This document shows, piece after piece, positions 1 to 11,700 of a stretch of 64,000 nucleotides of DNA (the first letter of the stretch is position 1; each line of letters opens with the position of its first letter). The position numbers and the translations under genes are program-made. The notes under the pieces are model-generated. The model did no database searches. It worked only from the letters and a program-made list of their open reading frames with translations, and was not told the DNA's origin. Source of the stretch: Bemisia tabaci (taxonomy: Eukaryota; Arthropoda; Insecta; Hemiptera; Aleyrodidae); contig NC_092795.1 in NCBI RefSeq assembly GCF_918797505.1, positions 63,731,056-63,795,055 on the forward strand, read 5' to 3'.

Positions 1-671
1 CAATGACAGAGATTTACGGACACAAATCCTCCTAACCTCCAATTCTTTAAGTTTCACCATCAACTGAGCTTATTTTTTTCCCTGCAACATGGAAAGGAAA
101 GCCTCTAAAAACTATTGAGCCGCTTTGGAGAGTTTCCATAAATTTTGGATCTTTGGGGCCCAGATCTGAGACTAACTTTAAAGGCATAGACTTAAAAAAA
201 CAAGGGAAAAATCGAGGGTAGAATAGGAGTGTATGAAAATTACATACTGCCTTAGCAGAGAAAAAGGCGTGCATGAACGTTTGGGACAAAAAACTCATCG
301 TATTAATAAAACAACTAACGGTGTCAAGTAAAATTTTAGCTGTGACAACAACATTTTCATAATTTTTTTTAGTTATGACCAGCAGAGGAAGTTAATTCAC
401 AACCAAGAAACTTCCGTCGCGTCGTCACGACTGAAAGTTTATTTGATGAAGCACGTCGTTTCTTCTTCGCAATCTTTCTCTTAGCACAATGAATCAATCT
501 GCAGGCTCAATTTCAACTCTTAGCCGTTTTGCCTTCTTTTTCTTTTTTTTAACACGGAGGAAAGTGTGTTAAACGGACCCCTGTAGACTTAGGTCATCGT
601 AGCTCTAGTAGTATTTACCATGAGCCAACATGATACCCGTCACAGTTAGGTGAATGATACTGGCAGACTGA
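1..671. other. Unassigned AT-rich sequence
   Basis: I see no gene, repeat family or RNA gene here. The longest reading frames are short and their composition looks like chance. Confidence 0.5.
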
Positions 672-952
672 TTGGTCAAGTTTTGTGTTTGACGACCGGA
701 TAGGATAAGATTAAGGAGACTTGAGTCACGTGATTGGTGAGCTTTATCCTTCGCCCTATTTGTCGAGCCTATGAAGGATGTAATTAACGAGAGGATAAAG
801 GCACCTCTTGAGTTGCCGATACTTTGTCCTCAAATCCGTGTCAAATCCATCCATTATCAGCAATACAAAGAGGACCTAGGATAAATCTTACCAATCACAT
901 AACTTGATTTTCCTTAATCTTATCTTATTTGGTCAACAAACGCAAAATTTCA
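672..952. repeat. Fold-back element, arms about 75 bp
   Basis: The left arm (672-749, starting TTGGTCAAGTTTTG) is inverted as the right arm (879-952). The arms share GGATARGATAAGATTAAGG-type and GTGATTGGT blocks with scattered mismatches. This is what an old non-autonomous DNA transposon (MITE) looks like. No clear target-site duplication (TSD) was found, so the superfamily is unknown. Confidence 0.6.
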
Positions 953-1022
953 ACAATCAGGCTCCAGCACTTTAATTACCTATGCCAAAATATATACTTT
1001 AATTCAACATCTGGTAGACTTT

Positions 1023-1253
1023 TAGAAACAAGGTGGTCAAAGCGTGTTGGATCCACACCATTTTGCGAGGAAAAACAAGCCAAACAGTTCAAAAATTTCA
1101 ATCAGAGTCAAAAATTGTGTATTCTAATGAGTACCAGTGCAAGACTAAGGGGGAGGGTGTGTTCAGCTCCAATTAAATTTGTTGAAATTTTTGGCTTTGT
1201 TTCCCTTGCGAACTGGTGTGAACCAAGCACCATTTCACTATCTTGTTACCTAC
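1023..1253. repeat. Fold-back MITE related to the 28.6-29.5 kb fold-back
   Basis: Inverted arms lie at about 1023-1085 and 1188-1253, with GGATCCACACC on the left matching GGTGTGAACC on the right. The interior holds a block like TCAGAGTCAAAAATTGTG followed by AATGAGTACCAGT. A very similar block occurs three times in the fold-back at 28575-29523, so the two are probably the same family. No coding capacity is seen. Confidence 0.55.
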
Positions 1254-1344
1254 AGATCGGGGCATTTCCTAGTATTTTTTCTTTTGTAGTTATACTTACT
1301 AACTCAGTGAGAGTTAGCATTCTTTTTTCTTTGGCGTGAAGTTT

Positions 1345-1760
1345 TCTCATTGTGGCAACGGCGGAGAGCGGCGAGGAAATCAGAGCAATTTCCAGAAGCG
1401 CCCCTGTCTTTGCCGTCATTGCGAGCAGCGATAGGGCACTCTTCCCGGGGGTGAAAATGGGAGACAATGAGTGAAGAAGCTCATTCGCGGCGGCGGCGGA
1501 AGCGGCGGCTGTACGGAACAACTCTTTTTCGAAATCACGAGCTGAGCGATGCTGCGGTGGTGCGGTGGTGCGGTGGTGCGGTAATCTCGGGAGACGGGGT
1601 GACAAGACTCCAGCGCTGAGGGAGCGTCAGCCCGAACCCGAACAAAGGCGAGCGAGACGGAACCCTATCTGTCACTTCCTCATGGATTTTTCTTCCTTTC
1701 TGGATACTTTCACGTGCTCCCGGAAAATGAGAATCAGACTCCGCCGCGGCTAACGGCTCC
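1345..1760. other. CpG-rich patch with short GGTGGTGC tandem
   Basis: This block is much richer in G+C and CpG than its flanks. It contains GCGGCGGCGG runs and four head-to-tail copies of a TGCGGTGG unit near 1551-1582. A minus-strand open frame (1246-1605) is alanine- and serine-rich and resembles no protein I recognise. It could be a 5' exon, a promoter CpG block or a decayed repeat; the sequence alone does not decide. Confidence 0.35.
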
Positions 1761-1936
1761 ATATGGGAAATAAACGCTTTGGAATTCTTACTCGTTGCAC
1801 TGTGAAACCTAGCCGGTAGCCGGTAGTATCATACTGTTTTCGGGCAAATTCGGCGATCCTCGGACGTAAGGGCGTATCTCGATTTTCGCATGAGCCCCAG
1901 GTAGCATGGAATTATCTGCAAAACAGGTCAAGTGGG

Positions 1937-3199
1937 AATGGATCAGTTGCGCTAGTCACAGAATCGTGTTTTCATGCTTTATACTCTCGTAGGTTAACTA
2001 AGAACAGTGAGATTCGCCCAAACAGCAACTTTCTACGTTCAATATTAATCGAGATATTGCGCTTTGAAAAACTCAGTTTCTGACAGGCCAAATTTACCTA
2101 CTTGCCGCCCATGGGCCGCCTGTATTTTGCCGCTTCCTTCTCATTCGTTTTGAAACATCGATACAACTCATTAAATGAACGTGCCGGAGGAGGAGGTGTG
2201 CACAAGACGCGTGCTCTTGAGTTGGGCACATTTTTTGTGAAAAGCCCCGTCAGCATTAGCAAAAGTTCACGGAACTTTGCCCAAAAGTTAAGTTCCGTAA
2301 ACCTATTTCTGTATGGACGAGGCCTTTTATTTATAATAAAAAAACGAAAAAAGTATAAAGAATAAACATGAATGTGGTTCAATGATTTTAATTTCCGCCA
2401 CCGCGCCACCCGCACTGTGTTTCGTGCAGTGCGTGAAGCATCCCCACAGTCTTGTAGGCGCCATACGTTTCACGCCAACCGCTGCTGACCGCACTGTTTT
2501 TGACGCAATGCATGAGGTATTCATGCAGTCTTGTAGGCGCTAAAATGTATTTCATGCTGACCGCCGCGCCGAGGGCTTCTCTTTTCTATTTCAAGTCCTC
2601 GTCATCATTGTTCTCTGCGCCGCGCCGCTCCAGGCCAAATTGCGTGTTTGGTTTCCCTCTCAATTAGACTAATGAAAGGCGCTGTCTCTTGTATCACCGA
2701 TAGACGAACAAATTAGAAATTACTATACCCTAATTCTCAGAAAAGGAGATCTTTTTTCGCCTTTTCTCGTTCGTAATGTTTTTTATGAATCAGATTTTTT
2801 TCTTGATACCTACATTTGAAAAAATTACAACATTTGCCGCCCCCTAAATGTGCCGCTATGGGCCGCGGCCCACGTGGCCACCCCCTAAACCCGGTCCTAT
2901 TTTCTGGCGTCACCTACTGCGGTAGTGATACCTTTGGTTTCGTTAACCTTGAATTCATCAATCAGTAATACACACATGCACTGGTTGCTCGACTTAAAAT
3001 ACGGGAAAAACCGAGATGGAAACAACCAAGGGTGTCACTACCAAGGTGGATGACGTCAATAACCGAGTTTTACAAAGCGCAATATCTCGGCTAATATTGA
3101 ACGTTGAAAGTTGCTGTTTCGGCAGATCTTAATATTGCTCGCTTATCTTCATGATCATGCATCAAAACGCAATTCTGTGACTAGCGCAACTGACCCATT
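1937..3199. mobile_element. Fold-back element FB-A, copy 1, interrupted
   Basis: The ends AATGGATCAG and CTGACCCATT are inverted. The rest matches the intact copy at 22783-23222 in order: TTGCGCTAGTCACAGAAT, TTCTACGTTCAATATTAATC, ACTGCGGTAGTG, CACTGGTTG, and then the inverted blocks. Removing the hAT-like insert (2084-2899) and one 8-bp duplication leaves 439 bp, against 440 bp for the intact copy. It is non-coding and palindromic over most of its length. Confidence 0.7.
2084..2899 (-). mobile_element. hAT-like non-autonomous transposon hAT-N1, copy 1 (816 bp)
   Basis: The ends (CAGGCCAAATTTACC and, inverted, TAGGACCGGGTTTAGG) are worn versions of the CAGGGCCGGATTT termini of the copies at 33054 and 40939. 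The flanks GTTTCTGA and TTTTCTGG match at 6 of 8 bases, as expected for a decayed 8-bp hAT duplication. Subterminal palindromic ATGGGCCGCGGCCCA-type sequence and an internal ~75-bp repeat (GACTGCATGAATAC, CAAACACAGTGCGGT) are shared by all three copies. There is no transposase frame. It sits reversed relative to the other two copies. Confidence 0.75.
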
Positions 3200-3232
3200 G
3201 CAATACGCTCTCACGTCAGAGGTGCGACAAGT

Positions 3233-5177
3233 ATGCTTTTCAAGTTTCCATAATTTATTACTTTCTAGCTAGTGACGGTGACTTATATCGGCATTTGGAA
3301 TTCAATTTCCGATGTAAGACGCCGCTAGTAACCAGATAGTAATAACGAAGACTTCACATGCATTTTTCTTGAAACGCAATTTTTCGATCTGGGCCTTTTC
3401 CCGGGAATTTATTCAATTTTTTATCTTCAGTGGGTACCTATTTTGGGCAGCAGGGATGAAAACCTGCAATCTCCGTTTTTTCGGAGACGTCGAGGTATAT
3501 GATGAATTACTGATCATAGCCTACTATGAGACCATTCAGAATTGACCACTAGACAAGGTACGAATTTCAGAAATCGAATTCAAATTTCTGCTTCATCTCA
3601 TGATTCCCCTTCTACAAATATCCAAAACATTCTAGTTATTATCATTTTCCTTCTTTGTTGCAGGTATGATTTCCCATCACGTATCTTAGATGCATGGTTC
3701 CTAAATGTACTATCATTTGGTAAGTTGTTTTACATATGCTTTGAATTTTTATATCTTGCACTGCAAAATACTTAAAAAGAACTTTTCACCCATCCAACGG
3801 TTCTTCAACCATATTCCCTCAATATGGCTCTCTGCTTCAATAAGTTCGAGTTTTTTGCTGTAAATTTATGGTTTTAGTTGGAGCCTTAGCAAATACTGAT
3901 CATTTTACATACCTCCGAATAACCAAAACCCATGCTGCCAATTTGCGATACTCGGCATTGAGCTTTGCTTAACTTTTTAGCGAATAATGGATCCAAATTC
4001 CCCTTCAACTTTATAGAAGTTTAGTATTTTGTCCAGATTTGCACACTTATTAATTAGGTGAAAATTGTAATCCCTTCAAATTTAAGTTTTATTTTCTTTT
4101 TAAGCCTTTAAGAGCTTGAACTTACTTCTCTGCGTAGAATACAATGGATTAACAAAATCTGTCTTCGCCTTCGGTAAAATTATGTACTCCGGAAACTATT
4201 CAGCGAAATTCAGCTGCACCATAGTAATACCTCTTTAAGTTTCCTAGCAGTGCATGCAAGATTGACTATAAAAAGCATAACGACGGCTTTGTCTGAAAAC
4301 CGAGGGAGAACAAAGCGCAAAATAAATTAGGTAGTTCTTCAGGTCAACAAAGCTCTTGCTTATAGTGAGCTCACAAAGCATAATAATCAGATAGAATTCC
4401 TTTGAAAGGAATTCGGCATCAATGTAAACCACAAAGCAAACGTCAACCTTTGACCGGGAATCATGCACGACACTGCCAATTAGCCTAAACAAAAATTCGC
4501 CATTTCGTTTTATCCCCTCCAACAAATATTTATGCTCTTTCCATAACCTGGCAACTTGGAACGCATTTATTCGCAACCGACACAGTGGAACAAGTCTTTG
4601 GAAGAAGCTGGACATGAAATTGTTTTGAGAAAAATCGCAAATTTTGAGGTTCGTCACATTTTAAAGTTTAAGGAGTGCTTCTTAAATAAAAATAAACGAG
4701 GAAACCAATGGAACCCTTTTAAAGCCTCAAAGTTATGTATGAACGGAGTGATAAGCTTTTAAAGTTTCCAAATTTTGTCCGGCCTCTCTCATTGACTCGA
4801 TTCACTGTGTACTGGACAAAAGTGGCGCGTCGTATGCAATTATTCAGTCGCTTCAAAACCGTCGACATCAAAATATCTGTATCGTATGGCAAAATGACGC
4901 TTTATTTAAACAGCATTGTAGAACTCAGTGCGAAATTCATTCCTCATTGTACGTTGAATTGTAAGTGCTTGAAAGGATGATATGCACCAGGCACCTGTGC
5001 TGAGAAAAAACGCCATATCAACATCTGGACGTTGCAAAATTTCCTCCTATGAAATAAAACAGTTCTTGAGAGCTGGCAAGTTTTTTTCTTTGAAATTTTC
5101 ACAAAAATTTATTTGCAGGCCAGTCCCATACTTTTGAAAATCTCAAAGAAAAATATTCACAAACTCTCTCAGAAATG
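3233..5177. other. Unassigned AT-rich sequence
   Basis: No reading frame, RNA gene or clear repeat was recognised. Open frames at 4244-4657 and 4556-4980 overlap on opposite strands and have no recognisable domain. Confidence 0.45.

Positions 5178-5223
<46 letters not shown>
5178..5223 (+). repeat. Poly(A) tract, 46 bases
   Basis: An uninterrupted A run of about 46 bases. It could be the tail of a retroposed element inserted on the plus strand, or simple microsatellite growth. I could not find a matching duplication on both sides, so the first reading is unproven. Confidence 0.9.
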
Positions 5224-5226
<3 letters not shown>

Positions 5227-6851
5227 GGGGAAAAATTTGGCAATATCCGAATATTCATGTCTATCCTTAGCACGGTAGTGTGAGACGAGACTTGAAACCA
5301 ATTCCCCGTTTTTGAATTCTTCCCGCAGCGTGTTTGCATTCGTTTAAGCGGCCCCATAAGAGTTTGCTGTATGCACATTGCAGCGACCAGACAACTAGAA
5401 ATCACAGTGGTGTATTCATTTATTTTTTTCGATGAGGAGGACGATTGGGTCACAAGTTCTTCTTTGAAAAGTGCGAGATTTAAGGGAAAAATTTCAAAAC
5501 GATTATGGACGGTCTCTCATTTCTTCTTCAGCACGACGTCGCACGTCGCACGTCGCACGTGGGTTCCTCGAAAAGATAGAGGCCCGAGCGCCGAGCCGTT
5601 AAATTACGGAAAGACTGGAATCTATTCATGCCCCGGTAGTTTTTGCAGAGTCCTCTCCTACGTTCGCCGATTTTCCTCTTCGCATCGCCTCTCGCCGACA
5701 AATTAATTAATGTAACGTTAATTAGCGCAATAAACCGTTTTATCGGCCCATTAGAGCTCCTTTTATTGGTTCGCGAGACTGAGGACCCGCCGGAACGAGC
5801 TATTTTGTGGAGCGGGCGGGGAAGGAGGAAAAGTTATCCCGGCGTCAACTTTGATGTGGTGATAGGCGGAGGAAGAACAAGGCTTGTTTTCTATCTGTGT
5901 TTAAGTTCTGACCTTCGGGACTGAGATAAATCGTGAAAAAGAAAGCTCATAAGCCCCAGAAAGTCCTTGGCAACGGGAAAGTTTTAAGAAGTTAATGGGA
6001 CCTCCGCGCCGGGCCGGGCCGGCGAGTTCACCGCGGTTCATGTTTTGTCTGACTAGGGGGTTTTTTCTCCCCGTTTGTCAACCGAAACTTGCTCATTTGC
6101 CCGTAATTTAATTTAACTTCGGCCTTATTCACGGATGCCAAGCCTTAATATTTGATGTTTGCCCCGGAGTGTAGGAAATATATACTGACAAGTTACGGAA
6201 GTCGGCGAGATTGCACTACCTTCCTCCAATAATAAAAGAAAAAAAATGATGCGTGAGAAGAGTAAGCTTGTTTAAGTTTGCGATTCCTGTTTTACGTGAA
6301 CCCCAAAGAGAGTGTGAGTATGCGCGCAATAGAGCTCATTCTGGAAGCAAAGTTGTGCTCCTTAGTTGGCCAAGTGACGAGTTGATGAAAAAATCACAGA
6401 TGAAAGTTGGTTCATCTTAAGGCTCAAAGTTTAGTCTTCGTGTTTGGTGTTTCACGCCCTAATGCATTCAGACTGAAAAGTGTGATAGTTTAGAACTTTG
6501 GTAACTTTCATGGGGATGATATTGTGAAAGTCATGGATATATGACCAAAAACAGTGATTTAAGTCAGGAGAAATAACATGCATAGTGGAGCTAAAAAACG
6601 CTTCTCGGATTTCTGCGTTGTAAACTTCCCATGCATGTTGAGGGTGGTGGGTCACTTGGGTCAGTTGTGTTGGTCAAAGGATTGTTTGTTATCGGCTGAA
6701 TCCTGTATATTAGCAAAGATGTATAGGTGACGGTTAAAAACTAAGTCTACAATACGAAAAAAAAATCTGTTTTGATTAGCATTCGGGAAAGTGTTTCGGA
6801 AAAATTGTTACCTGCGTACTTTTTCTCAATTAAGGAGCAACCACTAATCCT
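5224..6851. other. Unassigned; GC-rich patch and TAAT-rich block
   Basis: At 5530-5561 the unit GCACGTC is repeated several times. At 5700-5732 two TTAATTA-type cores lie about 15 bp apart, the core bound by homeodomain proteins. A CpG-rich stretch (5760-5850) and GCCGGGCCGGGCC (near 6009) follow. This could be a regulatory region, but base composition alone cannot show it. No gene was recognised. Confidence 0.3.
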
Positions 6852-8787
6852 ATATATTAAAACACAAAGTTCCGAGTCTTTGGGCGTGAACTTTGAGAGA
6901 ACCACCGGACCGATTTGCCTGCCCTTTTTTTTAAATGAAAGCTCTTGAGCTGCAGATTTGCAGGCTGTAATTTGTTTTTCGATTTTCTTAAATTTTCTCC
7001 CATAGTATTCTCAAATATTATCCAATGTATTAAGAGAGGTCCGAATTTTTGGACATTAACTTTGAGAGGACCGATTTGCATGATTTTTGTTTTAAATGAA
7101 AGCCTCTGGGACATTAACTTTGATAGAACCACCGAACCGATAAGCATGGGTTTTTTTATATAAAAACTTCTGATCTGTAGATTTGCTGGCTGTAATTGTT
7201 TTTTCGATTTTCTCAAATTTTCTTACTTTTATCGACGAGTAAAGTTCAGCTGTTTCGACCTGTCGTCCGGTCGCTGCCTGCTTGCCCGTCCCTACGTACA
7301 CCCCCCCCCCCCCTACGCTCTCAGCCATCCCTCCTACCACGTTCCTTCGGCTATCTCCGTTTTCTTTCGTCTGGCTCTCCTCCTACCAACCGCAAAGGAG
7401 AAGGTTTGGGTCTTCCTTTGTAGGGATGTCGATACTCGGTATTGATACCGGTATCGAGCATTGAGCTGAAGTATCGATACTTTTGAGGTATTGATACTAT
7501 TTTTGAATTATGCCGCAATTCGGAGTATGCGTGTGTCTGTTGGCCGTTAAATTTCGCCAGACTTACGCCTTTCTCGAAACCGCCCTTATTCGCGTGCTCA
7601 ACTATTATGAGCCCTTTACTACAGTTATCGAACCGAACTTTTAACATTTTTAACGAAAGTAATCATCTTGAAAAACTTGATCACTCCGTCGTTTGTCACA
7701 GTGCATAGTGAAGGTGAAATAGAAGAGAGGGAAGTTTTTAAAAAAAGAAAAAGAGGCCTTCTTAATGGCCAAATTAGATTAAGTATCGATCATCGATATT
7801 GGAGTCTGAGGATCGATACCACATGGTATCGATATCGTGGAGTATCGATGCCAAGTATCGACGAGTATCGATCAAAAGTATCGATACTTTGAAAGTATCG
7901 GTTAAGTATCGACATCCCTAGTCCTTTGTCACTCGCCGCACACACTCTTTTGTAATCTCTCGGCTGCTCCGCTTCTTTATAGGCATCCTGGCATCCTATC
8001 CTCTGCGGCTTGACTGACACTGAGTTATTTTGCAACGGTGCAGGTTCGCACATGTATTGCTAACAACACGTACCTATTGTTACAGACATATCATTCTTAT
8101 TTATTCTTTTCTCTTTCTAATTTTGTTTCAAATTTGCTTGGTAGGTGGTTTATTATTTTCTTTCGAAAAAACAACTTTTAGGTTATTTCAGTCTATGCTG
8201 TTGTGATGGTAAAGTAATATTACCGACGTGTAAAGTAATTGATGAACTTCAAAATTTATTGACATTAAATGCAAAAAACTCATGCGAAAACATCCGCGAG
8301 TAAAATAATGCAATGTCTTTCGCATCTTTTGGAGATAAAATTAGCCTTCCTCCTGGTACTGGCCCGTATTCATCTCGAATTTCAGGTGCGGTGCACCATT
8401 TAGTCTCCGATCTGTATCCGAAAGATGGCGCTAACAAACCTTATGGTTAGTTGTATATTTTAGATACTGCTGACGTGAATAAAATTCGTCTACAGCACGC
8501 GAGTAATTCTTCCTTGAGAGAAGACATGGTACAGACTCTGGACCACATTTTGCAGAACAATAACCCTTACATTATAAACTTTACAAAAGCATGCATTTAA
8601 AATCACAGGGAGAGGCTGAGAGGGCAAAAAAAGAGAACAGGGTGCCAATGCATTGAGGCAGTTAAATATATTCATCTTCTGTCACAGAATCATCATTATT
8701 ATTAAATAGATTCAACTAATTGCTCCGATTTCAAATAAGCTACTGCACCACCGTTGCTAACTGTGGAGGGCACCCGGAGCAGCTAGT
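6852..8787 (+). mobile_element. Helentron-like (Helitron) non-autonomous element, interrupted
   Basis: The proposed left end is CTATATATTAAAACACAAAG. Downstream lie degenerate repeats (GAACCACCGGACCGATTTG, again at about 7060 and 7120) of the kind common in the 5' parts of Helitron-like elements. The proposed right end is GGGCACCCGGAGCAGCTAGT, a GC-rich hairpin-like segment ending in CTAGT. Such ends are typical of animal Helentrons. Rep-helicase coding is absent. A 500-bp MITE is inserted at 7421-7920, leaving about 1.4 kb. The pairing of the two ends is an inference. Confidence 0.4.
7421..7920. mobile_element. hAT-like MITE, 500 bp, rich in GTATCGAT
   Basis: It begins TAGGGATGTCGATACT and ends with the reverse complement of TAGGGATGTCGATACTTAAC. 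Flanks TTCCTTTG and GTCCTTTG match at 7 of 8 bases, a near-perfect 8-bp duplication as made by hAT transposases. Both ends are filled with GTATCGATA-type subterminal repeats, likely transposase-binding repeats. No transposase frame is present; mobilisation would need a related hAT enzyme elsewhere. Confidence 0.8.
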
Positions 8788-11700
8788 ATAACAGTGAATT
8801 CCGTGATTTTTTCTAAAACTTGCTTAGAGCACGTTTCAAATATCCCTCAGCACAACGTCTCGCTAGCGTTACCTGCACTTCGTGCAAAAAATTCATTTAA
8901 ATAAGCCCGACCCCACCCGCTAACATTCAGTAGCTCCTAAACAAAATAGAGTTCTTGAGACGTCGCTAAATTTACACAACATTCCAAGGGGGTTAGGGGT
9001 CTTAGCCATAGCGTTACGTGACGTTACAGGAGGTTGGGGAGGATATGCAGCGAAGCGTTACGTAACGAGTTCAAGTGATTTTTTTTCAAGTTTCTGTGGA
9101 ATTTTTCGTCAGTCGATATTAGGAGTTTTCATGAAAGTCTTGAAAATATGTCGTCGAATACTTTCTTTTCCCCTCACTAAATAGAAACGGCACCCGTTCT
9201 GTAAATATAATGTGATATTTAGATTATTTTTTTTTTTTTTTATAAAATGAGGAGAGGGGATTTTGGGCAAGCTCACGTAATATTTTAAGGGGGGGGGGGG
9301 GGTATAGCTTGGCGTTACGGAGAGTTACAGGGTGTGGACGGTGTCAAAAAACCGCAGATTTAGCTTCAGGTAATTTAGAGACGGCCTCTAAAAATTTTAC
9401 ACGGAATAAAACACGACCATTACTAGCTGATGCCCTCCCCCTCCGGAGCTCGGGGGAGATCCTCGACCCAGTGGCACTAGGCTAGTACAGGACAAATCGC
9501 ATGATACATTCCATTAAATTTTCAATAAATTCGCTAAAGACGAATTTGGCCATACTTGTGTCGATGTGAAATATGGTTTCTGTGATGCCGTCCGAAGAAA
9601 GTAGACCTAGTTGTGTAGACTGAAGCAGGCCAAATGGGAAGTAAAGCCCATGCGAGCTCGGTGGAGTCGAAATTGAGCTGAAATCCGGCGCGATTATGAT
9701 GGATCATTTCGGAGCGGATGAGGTGCTTCGTCGCGAGGAGTGGAACTGGCGTTAATTGCATCGTGAATCGTATCGTGGATTGTGTTCGTGGTCGGATTTA
9801 GACGTTGTCGGCTCTTACCTTATTTCATAGCTTTCCAAAGCCAATAGATCCTTTGCTTGGCTTAAGAACTTGAGCAACGCTACTTACGCACGTATGCATT
9901 GAGTTTTGCAGAATAAGATCAACTTTTACACAGAAAAGAAGGGGCCTGTTTCTTCTAGAATTCCTCTTTGTTTCTCATTATAAAAATTTGGCGATCCAGA
10001 ATTATCGATGCTGGTAAACTGCAAGAGCTTTGCTTGTGTTTTCGTAAAATTGGGAGTCAATTTTTCGGGAAAAAATAGTTAATTTTTTTCAATATACGAC
10101 GATGGACGGGATTCTTCGAAATCAAAGGCTTCAAAAAAGTTCTTCATAATGTTGCGTAAGTCCTTGGATTACCTTAAAAATACTTAATTTTATTAATTAG
10201 ATTTCATTTAAAAATGAAGATTACAAATCACTAGATTTTAGTATTCAAAAGCCATCATATAAACCCTGAGCCTGTATATCGTGTTCTTTACCTAACACTC
10301 GTGTGTGCTTGAGCACGATGTTTCAATTGAAAGCGACCAATTCCACCCGCATGTAGCTAAACACCATTTTCATGCTCCGCGAGAATGCTCGAGGAAAAAA
10401 GGGAGGTGGTTAGGGGACGAGAGTCGAGGGTAGAAGGCAGTGGGGGGTTGGGATGAGTTCCAAAAAAAGAAGCCGCTGAAAGTGAATCACGTAAAATATT
10501 TGCAGCCGAGTTCTAATAAAGCTGCAATGATGAATGAAATTTGCATTGTGGAACGGGAGTTGCCGCTTTAAGCGTCGATTGCACGGGAAGCGGCAGAGGG
10601 AGGTGGACGTGGTCGGTGGAGGGGGAGGGGGTTGGTAGAGTAGTGAGACGAAGCGCATAATACTATGACGCGTCCACAGGACAATGGTCTCGTGGCTCAA
10701 TTGGAAATCATAAATACACGCTAATCGAAAAATCCCGTCGAAATTAACCGAGGTGCCCCCCCGTTATATATCCCTGTTCTTCCCTCATCCCCCTAACCCT
10801 TCCCCCTTCCATCCCCAGCCCCTTTCCCGCCCACCTTTCAAGCGCGGTTGTGGAGCCACTGATGAATTAAGTGATGTTTTATGCCACATAAGAGCAGGAA
10901 AGGCGGATTCTCATCGACCCAAACAATAACATAAACCGTTTCTGTATGCCATTATTGAAAACAAATTGGTAAATGGAAAAAGCATCTCTAAAATGCAACT
11001 GTGAAGTTAAATGCGGATTTCAACAGATAGAGCGCTTCACGGGATGTCATGACATGCTTGATCATACGCGGAAAGGGGACATTCAGATATAGTGTTTTTA
11101 GGCGATGTGATTATTGTCACTTTGGATAAAAGAACTATTTATTTATGGTTGTGACGAAAGATATTTTTAAGTATTTCAAAGAATAAGTTACAAACGGTTT
11201 AGTTAATTCTGGGAGTGGGTGTAAAGTCGCATTTTTTCGACGCTTTTTAGAACTTAACGTAGCAGTTAAAATCTCCAAATTATTGTCTCTCACAATCACA
11301 TGTTTTAACAGCAAACTTGAAATCTTTCGATCTAAGGCCGTTGAAGTATCACTGAAGCCACTCATTTGGGGGGGGGGGAGGGGAAGTGAATTTGCCTCAC
11401 GACGGTTCAACGTTTGGGGAGGGGGATCAGAGTCAAGTCTTCTCTTAAAACAAATTATATATTCTAATTGAATGACTGTTTTGAACTACCTTTCAGGCTT
11501 TCTCCGTTATTTTTCTTTAAAAAATGGGGAGGGCTGGGCTCAAGTTAATCCTTTATAGATCAAAAGAGGAGGATAAGTATAGCTGCATAACGGCTATCTT
11601 AAAATCCTACAAAAGGGGATGGAGGCTTAAAAATGTTGTTTAAGTTCCCCTCGTATTGCTTGAACAGACACTCGCTCACAATTCTTTTGACCTCTAATTG

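Larger units (their letters stand above)
1852..3228. mobile_element. Outer MITE of a three-level nest
   Basis: Terminal inverted repeats (left GGCGATCCTCGGACGTAAGG, right the reverse complement of GTCGCACCTCTGACGTGAGA) bound this element. It is split: 1852-1936 and 3200-3228 belong to it, 114 bp in all. A second, uninterrupted copy of 122 bp is at 56231-56352. The fold-back at 1937-3199 is inserted inside it. It has no coding capacity; the TSD was not resolved. Confidence 0.6.

Noticed and set aside
1246..1605. 119-codon minus-strand frame
   Set aside because: Alanine/serine-rich translation of a GC-rich simple-sequence patch; no splice signals or recognisable family support it.
5169..5453. 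94-codon minus-strand frame ending in a phenylalanine run
   Set aside because: The run is only the translation of the poly(A) tract; the rest shows no domain.
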